Shown: piece after piece, positions 1 to 7,117 of the stretch
Position numbering within the stretch: position 1 is the stretch's first letter
How the letters are laid out: every line of letters begins with the position of its first letter
NCBI GenBank assembly: GCA_900766055.1
Contig: CAAFTZ010000010.1
Coordinates: 1 to 16,641, forward strand
Length of the DNA stretch: 16,641 nucleotides
Source: an uncultured Parasutterella sp.
GTDB taxonomy: Bacteria > Pseudomonadota > Gammaproteobacteria > Burkholderiales > Burkholderiaceae_F
Direction of reading: 5' to 3'
Notes under the pieces: model-generated
The model's database searches: none
The model's input: only the letters and a program-made list of their open reading frames with translations
What the model was told of the DNA's origin: nothing
Translations under genes and position numbers: made by a program

Positions 1-291
1 CTTTCCATCCTCAAAGGCGGCATTCGAAAGCGCAATCAGGCTCCCTTTGAGATCAAAGGCTTCCGTCTTTTTGACAAGGTTGCCTGCAAGGGAGAAGAGG
101 GCTTCATTTTCGGCCGCCGATCATCCGGGTACTTCGATGTTCGAAAGCTAGACGGAACCCGCATTTCGGCAGGCATCAGCTACAAGAAGCTACATCTGCT
201 GGAAAAGAGACAAACCTATTTAACAGAAATTCGAAAGGAGGAGGCGCTTCCTCCCCTGCCTGAAGGCAGGGGTCTCCGCGCCCAAATATGA
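1..291 (+). CDS. iscB: IscB-family RNA-guided nuclease homologue, C-terminal end only (cut by window edge)
   Basis: The reading frame is open from base 1 to a TGA at 289-291 and gives 96 residues with no start in the window. The protein contains GFRLFDKV, then FIFGRRSSGYFDVRKLDGT, then KKLHLLEKRQTYLTEIRKE, and ends LPPLPEGRGLRAQI. I recognise this as the C-terminal (PLMP/TAM-interacting side) region of IscB proteins, the RRXRR/HNH nucleases of the IS200/IS605 group from which Cas9 descends. The RuvC and HNH parts would lie to the left, outside the window, so intactness and activity cannot be judged. The guide (omega) RNA of IscB is normally encoded upstream of the gene and would also be outside. 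The last codons contain a perfect hairpin (253-272), and the stop codon overlaps the next gene's ATG. The family assignment rests on remembered motifs rather than a search. Confidence 0.72.
   Translation, partial: LSILKGGIRKRNQAPFEIKGFRLFDKVACKGEEGFIFGRRSSGYFDVRKLDGTRISAGISYKKLHLLEKRQTYLTEIRKEEALPPLPEGRGLRAQI
253..272 (+). repeat. Perfect 8-bp stem hairpin at the iscB 3' end, candidate right-end hairpin of the element
   Basis: The arms CCCCTGCC (253-260) and GGCAGGGG (265-272) pair perfectly around a TGAA loop. The hairpin lies within the last codons of iscB, 15 bases before the ATG at 288. IS200/IS605-type elements carry subterminal hairpins at their ends, so this is a candidate right-end structure. 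It is followed by GTCTCCGCG and not by a T-run, so it is not a typical terminator. It also separates a strong AAAGGAGGAGG tract (234-244) from the ATG of the next gene. Confidence 0.55.
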
Positions 292-623
292 TGAAAAAGA
301 CATCCGCCAAACAGGCCAAAAAGATTGAAAAACGCATTCTCGCCGTTGTCGCTGATCTGAAGAAAGCCAAAAAGGCCCGTAAGATCGAACACATCGAAAT
401 GGCTGAGAAGTTCCTGGCCAACCTGACTGCAAAACTTGATGTTGCAGCTGCCGATCTGAAAGCTAAGAAAGAGAAGCTGATCTTGGCTCAGGAAGCTAAA
501 GAGAACGCCAAGGCCCAAGCAGCCGAATACAAAGAAGGCGGCAAAGAAGCTAAGGCTGAAGAAAAAGCTGCTGATGAAGGCAACGCTAAAGAAGCCAAAG
601 CTAAGGAGGCCGCTGCCAAGTAA
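288..623 (+). CDS. Small Lys/Ala/Glu-rich coiled-coil protein of unknown function
   Basis: This is a 111-residue protein made almost only of K, A and E with some L, I and D. It has no cysteine, tryptophan, signal peptide or membrane segment. Residues about 8-75 should form a long amphipathic helix or coiled coil (ILAVVADLKKAKKARKIEHI, then FLANLTAKLDVAAADLKAKK). The tail from about 76 is low-complexity KEAKAEEKAA-type sequence resembling histone H1-like or other nucleic-acid-binding proteins. I do not recognise a defined family. Two tandem ATGs are possible starts (288 and 291), and the first overlaps the iscB stop as ATGA. No Shine-Dalgarno lies directly upstream; the nearest purine-rich tract is at 234-244, behind the hairpin. 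Expression may depend on read-through or coupling from iscB, or the native 5' region may have been displaced. The gene is followed by a terminator. Confidence 0.7.
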   Translation: MMKKTSAKQAKKIEKRILAVVADLKKAKKARKIEHIEMAEKFLANLTAKLDVAAADLKAKKEKLILAQEAKENAKAQAAEYKEGGKEAKAEEKAADEGNAKEAKAKEAAAK

Positions 624-644
624 TCTTCACTTAAAGCGCATAAG

Positions 645-679
645 AAAACCTCTGAACCGAACTCGGTATCAGAGGTTTT
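645..679. terminator. Bidirectional intrinsic terminator between convergent genes
   Basis: The arms AAAACCTCTGA (645-655) and TCAGAGGTTTT (669-679) pair perfectly over 11 bp with a 13-base loop. The arm ends supply T-runs in both directions. It lies 21 bases after the plus-strand gene ending at 623 and 22 bases beyond the minus-strand response-regulator stop at 702, so it can end both transcripts, including the hydrogenase operon. Confidence 0.88.
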
Positions 680-701
680 GCGTTAGTAGAGGCTCTAAAA
701 A

Positions 702-1364
702 CTAATCTACGTTAAAGCCGTTGCGTCGGGCAGCAATGAGTGCTTCCGTACGGTTTCGTGCGTCAAAAGCGCGATAAAGGGCCGTAACATGGGTTTTAAT
801 CGTACCCTCGGAAAGATCCATCTTGCGGCAAATCGTCTTGATGGAATCGCCCTGGCTCAAAAGCTTCAATACCTGACACTGACGAGTAGTCAGGTGAACC
901 TTTGAAGAGGGATTGACAACCGGCTGCTGAGGGCTCATTCCCATCGACTGCTGCTGAGAGAGAATCTTCGAGGGAATGTAGACACCGCCCTCGAGAACGA
1001 AATTGATCGTGCTCTTAAGCAGGTTGGCGTCAAGTGTCTTCGGTACATAGCCGGCGGCACCTGCGGAGAGTGCTTTGAGGATGCTGTCCGGATCACAGTT
1101 GCCGGAGAGGACCAGAATTTTGAGCGCCGGATAATTTTGTAAAAGCCGTACTAAGAGATCGGTGCCTTGAGAGTCAGGCAGGCCGAGGTCAAGAATCATC
1201 AGATCAGCGGAGTCGCCGTATTTTTCAGCCAACTCAACAGCCTCTTTTGCCGTCGCTCCGACGTGAATCTGCACGTCCGGATACATGCTTTGCAAAAGAG
1301 CAGACATGGCCGTCGTAATAAGCGAGTGATCGTCCACCAATAAGATCGTCTGCGGTTTAACCAA
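702..1364 (-). CDS. NarL/FixJ-family (LuxR-type HTH) response regulator
   Basis: This 220-residue two-component response regulator has an N-terminal receiver domain (about 5-125). It shows the acidic pair D11/D12, phospho-acceptor D59 (LMILDLGLPDS), switch residue S87 (LVLSG) and conserved K109 (GYVPK). A Gln/Ser/Pro linker leads to a LuxR-type HTH (about 157-215: LTTRQCQVLKLLSQGDS, then LSEGTIKTHVTALYRAF). The start codon is TTG, chosen because AAGGAG lies 6 bases upstream (1371-1376). It is the last gene of the hydrogenase run, 82 bases after hypE and on the same strand, with no clear terminator between them. No sensor kinase is in the window. In Cupriavidus this downstream position is held by regulators such as HoxA (NtrC type); this protein has no sigma-54 activation domain. 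Control of the hydrogenase operon is inferred from position only. Confidence 0.93.
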   Translation of the reverse strand: MVKPQTILLVDDHSLITTAMSALLQSMYPDVQIHVGATAKEAVELAEKYGDSADLMILDLGLPDSQGTDLLVRLLQNYPALKILVLSGNCDPDSILKALSAGAAGYVPKTLDANLLKSTINFVLEGGVYIPSKILSQQQSMGMSPQQPVVNPSSKVHLTTRQCQVLKLLSQGDSIKTICRKMDLSEGTIKTHVTALYRAFDARNRTEALIAARRNGFNVD

Positions 1365-1370
1365 CTGAGT

Positions 1371-1376
1371 CTCCTT
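1371..1376 (-). promoter_or_regulatory. Shine-Dalgarno AAGGAG that decides the TTG start of the response regulator
   Basis: On the minus strand AAGGAG is followed by six bases and then TTG GTT AAA. The receiver domain's first beta strand (QTILLVDD) begins a few residues later, so no upstream ATG is needed. Confidence 0.8.
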
Positions 1377-1446
1377 ACCTATTTTTCAATTATTTGGAGC
1401 GCACGACTCAACCCAAAGTATCACGAAAGCCGTGCTTATTCAGAGT

Positions 1447-2496
1447 TTAACAAATTCGAGGGAGTTGTTCGCCTGTCAGCCAGTCCACCATGCGGACGCC
1501 GCCGAATCCTGTTTCCATTTGGACGAAGTGATTTTCATCTTCGATGCAGCGGCCGATGATCTGAGCATTCTTGCCAAGAGGATCATCTCTCATGATTTGA
1601 AGCATCTTTTCTGCGTCTTCAGGTGCGCAGATGGCAATGACTTTACCCTCATTGGCGACGTAGAGCGGGTCGAGACCTAAAAATTCGCAGGCGGCTTCTA
1701 CGGATTCTTTAACCGGGATCTTGTCCTCTTCAAGAACCATGCCAACGGAAGACTGTTTAGCGATTTCATTCAGCGTGGTTCCGAGTCCGCCTCGTGTCGG
1801 ATCGCGCATGCAGCGAAGGGACGGAATTTCTGCCACGAGCTTTTCGGTCAGACGGTTCAGGCTTGCGGAGTCGCTCACGACACCGGTTTCAAACCCTAAG
1901 TTCACGCGCTGGCTCATGACGGCTACGCCATGGTCTCCGATATCACCGGAGATCGCGATGACATCGCCCGGACGGCAGTTGGCGCCCGAGAGACGAACGC
2001 CTTCAGGTAGGACGCCTACGCCGCAGGTATTGATGTAAATGCCGTCGGCTTTGCCGCGTTCGACGACCTTGGTGTCGCCGGTCACGATTTTGACGCCGGC
2101 TTCTTTAGCGGCAGCGGCCATACTCTCCACGATGCATTTGAGCTCACTCAAGGGGAAGCCTTCTTCCAAAATAAAGCCGCAGGAAATGTAGAGAGGCGTA
2201 GCACCGCAAACGGCTACGTCGTTAACCGTACCGTGAATGGAGAGGCCTCCGATATCGCCTCCCGCAAAGAAAATAGGGCTTACGACATGCGAGTCAGTGG
2301 CCATGACAAGTTCGCCTTTAGGCTGAGGAAGTCTGGCACCGTCATCGCCTTGGTCAAGGAACTCGTTGGAGAAGTTTTTAGCGAAGAGGTCGGCAATGAG
2401 CTGAGCACTGGCTTTGCCGCCGGCACCGAAGTTCATTTCGACTTTTCCGGTCTTGAAATTCAGAGGACGTTGATAGTGTTTCTTTTCTTCAGACAT
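1447..2496 (-). CDS. hypE: Hydrogenase maturation protein HypE (thiocarboxamide dehydratase)
   Basis: HypE takes the carbamoyl group from HypF on its C-terminal cysteine and dehydrates it with ATP to a thiocyanate, the source of the CN ligands of the NiFe site. The protein has 349 residues, the usual length, in the AIR-synthase/PurM-like fold: an N-terminal glycine-rich start (MNFGAGGKASAQLI), GDDGARL and a VTGDTKVVERGKADG segment typical of the family's ATP site. The C-terminus is PRIC, with the modified cysteine as the last residue, C349. The ATG start has GGAG upstream, and the gene begins 19 bases after the hypD stop. It is the last hyp gene of the operon. HypE works as a complex with HypF and with HypC-HypD in the cytoplasm. 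Confidence 0.98.
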   Translation of the reverse strand: MSEEKKHYQRPLNFKTGKVEMNFGAGGKASAQLIADLFAKNFSNEFLDQGDDGARLPQPKGELVMATDSHVVSPIFFAGGDIGGLSIHGTVNDVAVCGATPLYISCGFILEEGFPLSELKCIVESMAAAAKEAGVKIVTGDTKVVERGKADGIYINTCGVGVLPEGVRLSGANCRPGDVIAISGDIGDHGVAVMSQRVNLGFETGVVSDSASLNRLTEKLVAEIPSLRCMRDPTRGGLGTTLNEIAKQSSVGMVLEEDKIPVKESVEAACEFLGLDPLYVANEGKVIAICAPEDAEKMLQIMRDDPLGKNAQIIGRCIEDENHFVQMETGFGGVRMVDWLTGEQLPRIC

Positions 2497-2515
2497 TATT
2501 TATTCTCCGGAATTC

Positions 2516-3622
2516 TTATCTCTTGTGTCTGCCGTAAGTGAAGTAAGCGGCGCAGGCGCCTTCGCTGGATACCATGCAGGAGCCGATAGGGCTTTCCGGT
2601 GTGCACACCATTCCGAATGCACGACAGTCAGACGGCTGTTTTTCGCCGCGCAGGATGGCGCCGCATTCGCAGGCCTTGTTGTCGGGCACACTGCGGTAAA
2701 CCAAGTTGAAATGCTTTTCAGCGTCGAAGTCGCTGTATGCGTCGGACAGTTTTAACGCAGATTTGGGAACGGAGCCGAGCCCTCGCCACTCAAAGCTGTC
2801 GCGAAGCGCAAAAACTTCTTCCATCATTCGAATGGCCTTCATATTGCCTTCGGGCCGAACGGCGCGTGTAAATTCGTTTTCGACTTTGGCTTCGCCGCGG
2901 TTGATTTGTCGGATCAGCATCAGAATAGACTGAAGCATATCCAAAGGCTCGAAACCAGCGATAACAACCGGCTTGGAATAGTCTTTGGCGAACGTTTCAT
3001 AAGGCTCGCTGCCGATGATCGTAGAAACATGAGCCGGTCCGACAAAACCTTCAATTTGGACTTTTTCCTGGTTCTTCAGAATGTGGCGCATGGCCGGCGG
3101 CGTCAGGACATGATTGCAAAACACAAAGAAGTTCTTTAAGCCTTCTGCTTTGGCTTGCTTTAAAACCACGGCGGTCGCCGGCGTGGTGGTCTCAAAACCG
3201 ATGGCAAAGAAAACGACGTTTTTATCCGGATTGGCGCGAGCGATGTCCAAACAGTCGGCTGCCGAGTAAATCATGCGTATGTCGCCCCCCTGAGCTTTTG
3301 CTTTCATCAGCGAAAGTCCCTTGGAAGCCGGAACGCGCATGGTGTCTGCGTAGGTGCAGAGGATGACGCCGTGTTCCAAGGCAAGTTCAATGGCCGAATC
3401 AATACGGCCGATCGGCATGACGCAGACCGGGCAGCCGGGACCGTGAATCATGCGGACGTTCTTAGGCAAAATGCCTTCCAAGCCGTATCGACTGATGACA
3501 TGCGTATGGCCGCCGCAGAACTCCATAAGCCGGTAATTTCTATCGGGACGGGCTTCTTTGGCGATATTGGCAACGAGCTTTTTGGCGAGCTCTTTGTCAC
3601 GGTACTCGGTGATGTACTTCAT
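2516..3622 (-). CDS. hypD: Hydrogenase maturation protein HypD (Fe-S scaffold for Fe(CN)2CO assembly)
   Basis: HypD has 368 residues and binds iron together with HypC while the CN and CO ligands are attached. Family motifs are present: FCGGHTH (C36), GPGCPVCVMP (C64 and C67), GFETTTPATA and FVGPAHVSTIIG. The C-terminal cysteine-rich block CECGAILRGEKQPSDCRAFG with later cysteines should bind the 4Fe-4S cluster. The ATG overlaps the hypC stop as ATGA (3619-3622), indicating translational coupling of the two partners. Nothing appears truncated. Confidence 0.98.
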   Translation of the reverse strand: MKYITEYRDKELAKKLVANIAKEARPDRNYRLMEFCGGHTHVISRYGLEGILPKNVRMIHGPGCPVCVMPIGRIDSAIELALEHGVILCTYADTMRVPASKGLSLMKAKAQGGDIRMIYSAADCLDIARANPDKNVVFFAIGFETTTPATAVVLKQAKAEGLKNFFVFCNHVLTPPAMRHILKNQEKVQIEGFVGPAHVSTIIGSEPYETFAKDYSKPVVIAGFEPLDMLQSILMLIRQINRGEAKVENEFTRAVRPEGNMKAIRMMEEVFALRDSFEWRGLGSVPKSALKLSDAYSDFDAEKHFNLVYRSVPDNKACECGAILRGEKQPSDCRAFGMVCTPESPIGSCMVSSEGACAAYFTYGRHKR

Positions 3623-3852
3623 GCCGGTTCTCCTGCCGCAGAGGCCTCAGAAGCAAAAAGAGCCAGTGTCTTTTGAGCCTCTTCAGGATCGATCTTCTGG
3701 AGGGCGTATCCGACATGCAAAATGACATAGTCGCCGACCTTGACGTCTTCCAAGAGGGCGGTTGAGATGGTTTTCTTCAGTCCCGAGATTTCTGCGACGG
3801 CAGTGTTCTCGTCGATGATTTCTTTAATTTGTACGGGAATTGCTAAACACAT
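3619..3852 (-). CDS. hypC: Hydrogenase maturation chaperone HypC
   Basis: This 77-residue chaperone carries the Fe(CN)2CO unit from HypD to the hydrogenase large-subunit precursor. It begins MCLAIP, so the essential Cys2 is present after Met removal, and has the small beta-barrel pattern of the family (VGDYVILHVGYALQKID) followed by a helical tail. The stop overlaps the hypD start, and the gene follows hypF after a 5-base gap. A second HypC-like gene, hoxL, lies at 10740-11066; this one, next to hypD, is the general HypC. Confidence 0.97.
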   Translation of the reverse strand: MCLAIPVQIKEIIDENTAVAEISGLKKTISTALLEDVKVGDYVILHVGYALQKIDPEEAQKTLALFASEASAAGEPA

Positions 3853-3857
3853 GATTC

Positions 3858-6164
3858 TTACTCTTTAGCTGTACTGTGAAGACGCATGAGAACGACCCAT
3901 GCTTGGCCGAGTGATACGCCTCCGTCATTCGGAGGAACTTTGAGCCCCTCATAAACTTGTAATTCGTGCCGTTCCAGCAGCTCGCGGAGCCGCTGCGTTA
4001 ATAATGAATTTAAACAACAGCCGCCTGAGAGGCAAACTTTCTGAATGTTTTCTTTTTCAGAGGCGCGGATGACCTCTTTTGCCAATACCTGAGCCAGTGT
4101 TTCCTGGAAATCCGCTGCCGCTTGCTGTATATCTGTGTATTGGGAAAGTGCCAGAAGAAGCGGGACAAAATTCGGATGTCCGTCGATGACTTCAACAAGA
4201 TCTGTTCGATTTTGTCCCTGACGTCCTTCGGAGGCCGCTTGCAGGCGAACCGGGGCTTCTCCTTCGTAACTTGAGACGTGGCAGATGCCGAACATGGAAG
4301 CTGCTGCATCAAAGAGACGTCCTAAACTTGTGGTCTCAGGAGCGTTGGCTTGAGCGGCAATGAGGTGAAGGCTGGGTTTGCTGACCTCTTGAGCGAGTTT
4401 TTCCAACGCTTCGGCTTTGCCGTTCTCGGCAAAAATCTTAGCTGCCATTCGCCAGCCTTCGCGGGCGCATTTATCGGCGCCGGGCATCGTGATCGGAGCG
4501 ATGCTGTTCAGACGTTCGAAACTTTCAGGTGTCACTTTTAAGAGTTCGCCGCCCCAAGGTTTGTTGTCGGTACCTAAGCCGACCCCGTCGAGCGCCAGCC
4601 CTAAGACCGGCTCCGAGAGTCCGTGCTCAGCCATGACGGCGGCAATATGCGCGTGATGATGCTGGACCGGAATTAACTCTGCGTCGTATTTGTCTGCGAG
4701 CTCTTCGGCGAGCGATGTGGAAAAGAAATCCGGATGCAGGTCGCACGCAATGTATTTCGGCGTGATCTCAAAAATTTCCGAGAGATGCTCAACGGCTCGC
4801 GCTAAGGTTCGGCAGTTGCTGACGCGATCCGTGTCTCCGATGTGTTGCGTTAAAAACGCGTGATCGCCTTTGGTTAAACAAGCCGTATTCTTCAGCCACG
4901 GTCCGGTAGCAATGACCGAAGAACCGCCGTAAGGCAGGTGGACGGCTACTGGCGTAAATCCGCGGGCACGTCGGATGAGCTGAACGTCTTTTTCTCTTTG
5001 CTGCATCACCGAGTCATCACAGCGAATCAGGATGTCTCGATTGTGCGTTAAAAAGAGATCGGCAATTCCGTCGAGTTTTTGTACGGCTTCATCATTGCCG
5101 ATAACGAGCGGCTCGCCGCCGGCATTTGCACTCGTCATAACGAGGACTAAATCGCATTCTTTTTTGTACCAGTCCGGATCTTCAGGACGCCCCATGGCTT
5201 CGAAGAAAAGAAGCCAATGGATCGGCGTGTAGGGCATCATGACACCGATACGATTAAGTTCAGGTGCGATGCCCGGGAGGAGGCCATCGGCGTCTTCTGT
5301 TTTAGGGCAAAGAACGATCGGTGCCTGTGGTGAATGGAGTTCTTTTGAGGCTTTCTCCGAGATGCGGACAAAGCGAGAGGCGGAAAGGTCGTTTAAGGCC
5401 ATGACCGCGAACGGCTTGAACGGGCGGTGCTTGCGCTGACGCAGCTCAGAGACCGCAGCAGCATTTCCTGCATCGCAAACCAAATGAAAGCCGCCGAGAC
5501 CCTTTATGGCGGCAATTTTGCCGTCTTGAATCTGTCTGAGCAGCTCCGCAATTTCGTCCTCACAAAGAACAAGATTGCCTTTTTTATCCTTCAGTTCGAG
5601 ATGTGGGCCGCAGACGTCGCAGGCGTTGGGCTGTGCGTGAAAACGACGGTCAAGGGGATTTTTATATTCCTGCAGACAGTCCGGGCACATCGGGAATGCT
5701 TTCATGCTCGTCTGAGGACGGTCATAGGGAAGATGCGCCGTGATGGTATAGCGCGGACCGCAGTGCGTGCAGTTGATAAAAGGATAACGATACCGACGAT
5801 TATTTTTGTCGGTGAGTTCCTTGAGGCACGCTTCACAGACGGCGGCATCGGCGGGGATAACTGTGCTGACTGAATTAGATCGGCTTTTCAGAATCACGAA
5901 GTCCTGACGTCCTTCGACAGGAACGTCTTCAGCTTCAACCGATTCGATGGAGGCGAGCGGGGGCAGCTCTTTCAGCAATCGAGTGCGGAAACGTTCTAAA
6001 GCTTCAGAGGAACCCTCGAGTACGGCTTCGACACCGCGTCCGTCATTAAGAACGGTGCCGGTCAGTCCCTCACTTTTGGCCAGAACAAATATAAAAGGAC
6101 GGAAACCGACCCCCTGGACGGTTCCTTTAATCCTTAATTTTTCTGCACGAATCGAGCTGCTCAT
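3858..6164 (-). CDS. hypF: Carbamoyltransferase HypF
   Basis: HypF (768 residues, full length) uses carbamoyl phosphate and ATP to carbamoylate the HypE C-terminal cysteine. An N-terminal acylphosphatase domain (about 8-95) contains VQGVGFRPF. Next comes a double zinc finger with four CxxC pairs: C110/C113, C132/C135, C160/C163 and C182/C185. A YrdC-like domain follows (about 200-390; GLGGFHLVCDA and a KHRPFKPFAVM segment). Last is a Kae1-like C-terminal domain (about 400-765) with ACDLHPDF, the metal-binding VQHHHAHIAAV and GGCCLNSLL. It starts 3 bases after the hypB stop. As I recall, the Cupriavidus HypF1 copy is shortened; here all four modules are present. Confidence 0.98.
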   Translation of the reverse strand: MSSSIRAEKLRIKGTVQGVGFRPFIFVLAKSEGLTGTVLNDGRGVEAVLEGSSEALERFRTRLLKELPPLASIESVEAEDVPVEGRQDFVILKSRSNSVSTVIPADAAVCEACLKELTDKNNRRYRYPFINCTHCGPRYTITAHLPYDRPQTSMKAFPMCPDCLQEYKNPLDRRFHAQPNACDVCGPHLELKDKKGNLVLCEDEIAELLRQIQDGKIAAIKGLGGFHLVCDAGNAAAVSELRQRKHRPFKPFAVMALNDLSASRFVRISEKASKELHSPQAPIVLCPKTEDADGLLPGIAPELNRIGVMMPYTPIHWLLFFEAMGRPEDPDWYKKECDLVLVMTSANAGGEPLVIGNDEAVQKLDGIADLFLTHNRDILIRCDDSVMQQREKDVQLIRRARGFTPVAVHLPYGGSSVIATGPWLKNTACLTKGDHAFLTQHIGDTDRVSNCRTLARAVEHLSEIFEITPKYIACDLHPDFFSTSLAEELADKYDAELIPVQHHHAHIAAVMAEHGLSEPVLGLALDGVGLGTDNKPWGGELLKVTPESFERLNSIAPITMPGADKCAREGWRMAAKIFAENGKAEALEKLAQEVSKPSLHLIAAQANAPETTSLGRLFDAAASMFGICHVSSYEGEAPVRLQAASEGRQGQNRTDLVEVIDGHPNFVPLLLALSQYTDIQQAAADFQETLAQVLAKEVIRASEKENIQKVCLSGGCCLNSLLTQRLRELLERHELQVYEGLKVPPNDGGVSLGQAWVVLMRLHSTAKE

Positions 6165-6167
6165 AAA

Positions 6168-6842
6168 TTACTTCGAAACAGCGGCAAAACGTTTGCCGAG
6201 CCACTCGCACCAAGCGTCCATGCCGGTGCCTTTGGTGGCGGATACTTCAATAAATTCAATGTTCGGATTGACTCTGCGGGCGTACTCTTTGCATTTTTCA
6301 ACGCTGAAGTCCACATATGGGAGCAGGTCAACTTTGTTGATCAGCATCAGAGAGCTTGCGGCAAACATATCCGGATATTTGATCGGTTTGTCCTCGCCTT
6401 CGGTAACAGAAAGCACGACAACCTTACAGTCTTCTCCTAAATCGAAAGCAGCCGGGCAAACAAGGTTGCCGACGTTTTCGATAAAGAGGATGGAAGTGGG
6501 CTCAGGCTTAATCTTTTGACAAGCCTCTTCGATCATGTCGGCGTCAAGATGGCAGCCTTCGCCGGTGTTGATCTGGATAGCACGGCAACCGGTCGCGCGA
6601 ATGCGTTCGGCGTCGTTGAGGGTTTGTTGATCTCCTTCGATCACAGCAAGTTTGTACTGATCTTTGATCTTATTGATCGTATTGCAGAGCAGTGTGGTCT
6701 TACCGCTTCCGGGACTGGAAACAAGGTTTAATGCCAAGATGCCTTCGGCAATAAATTTCTCGCGGTTTTGGGCCGCCTTCTTGTCGTTGGCGCTTAAAAC
6801 GTCAATTTCCAACTGGACCAAACGATCGTTGATTTTTTCCAT
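6168..6842 (-). CDS. hypB: HypB GTPase domain (nickel insertion), lacking the N-terminal metal-binding segment
   Basis: HypB is the SIMIBI-class GTPase that, with HypA, inserts nickel into the large subunit. This 224-residue protein has the P-loop SSPGSGKT (42-49), the G-domain metal site C97-H98 (GEGCHLD) with C129 (GNLVCP), and the NKVD guanine motif (169-172). It starts at RLVQLEIDVL, where the GTPase part of a full-length HypB normally begins after the CxxCGC and His-rich region. That missing segment is encoded separately at 6914-7096, in another frame and behind a TAA stop. The ATG has its own AAGGA about 8 bases upstream. The frame is open upstream only to a stop near 6925, and that stretch codes for nothing HypB-like, so this is a separate gene rather than a missed longer start. 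Confidence 0.96.
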   Translation of the reverse strand: MEKINDRLVQLEIDVLSANDKKAAQNREKFIAEGILALNLVSSPGSGKTTLLCNTINKIKDQYKLAVIEGDQQTLNDAERIRATGCRAIQINTGEGCHLDADMIEEACQKIKPEPTSILFIENVGNLVCPAAFDLGEDCKVVVLSVTEGEDKPIKYPDMFAASSLMLINKVDLLPYVDFSVEKCKEYARRVNPNIEFIEVSATKGTGMDAWCEWLGKRFAAVSK

Positions 6843-6855
6843 TCTTTTTTTCCTT

Positions 6856-6896
6856 GGTCGAAGAAAAGACCGGAGCTCGAGCTGTACACGAGCTCC
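6856..6896 (-). other. Tandem hairpins in the leader between the two hypB pieces, possible attenuator
   Basis: On the minus strand GGAGCTCG and CGAGCTCC (arms 6889-6896 and 6872-6879) pair perfectly over 8 bp with a 9-base loop. A second small hairpin with arms GGTC and GACC (6856-6871) and a T-rich loop follows at once. The hypB Shine-Dalgarno and ATG come next. A GC-rich stem followed by GGTCTTTTCTTC resembles a weak, interrupted intrinsic terminator, so partial attenuation or RNA processing between the two genes is possible. Confidence 0.45.
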
Positions 6897-6913
6897 CGTC
6901 GGAATATCAATAA

Positions 6914-7096
6914 TTATTCGTGCTTATGAGTACCGGCATTGCCGTGTTCATGATGGCCGGCGTCATGATGATGACGATGCTGGTCGCTGTCACGATGAAC
7001 GTGGCCGTCTTCGGCATGAGGATGTTCATGAGTCTTCGTTTGGTCGAGTTCTTCAACCGTGGCTTTCTTTCCGCCGCAACCGCATGTAACACACAT
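6914..7096 (-). CDS. Stand-alone Cys/His-rich nickel-binding segment equivalent to the HypB N-terminus
   Basis: This 60-residue protein starts MCVTCGCGGKK, the CxxCGC high-affinity metal motif found at the N-terminus of HypB (C2, C5, C7). It continues with a His-rich tail (14 His in all, including RHHHDAGHHEH) ending KHE and TAA. In ordinary HypB proteins this segment is fused to the GTPase; here 71 bases and a frame change separate them. It has a strong AAGGAG (7103-7108) seven bases before the ATG and follows hypA by 21 bases, so it looks like a properly translated gene. The likely role is nickel binding, storage and hand-over to the HypB GTPase or HypA in trans. Calling it a HypB piece is secure from the motif and position; independent function is inferred. 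Confidence 0.88.
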   Translation of the reverse strand: MCVTCGCGGKKATVEELDQTKTHEHPHAEDGHVHRDSDQHRHHHDAGHHEHGNAGTHKHE

Positions 7097-7117
7097 AATT
7101 CACTCCTTAAATAAAAA

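Noticed and set aside
6843..6913. Programmed frameshift joining the HypB metal-binding piece to the GTPase
   Set aside because: No slippery heptamer was found near the TAA at 6914, the spacer translates to unrelated sequence, and the GTPase has its own ribosome binding site, so two separate starts explain it better.
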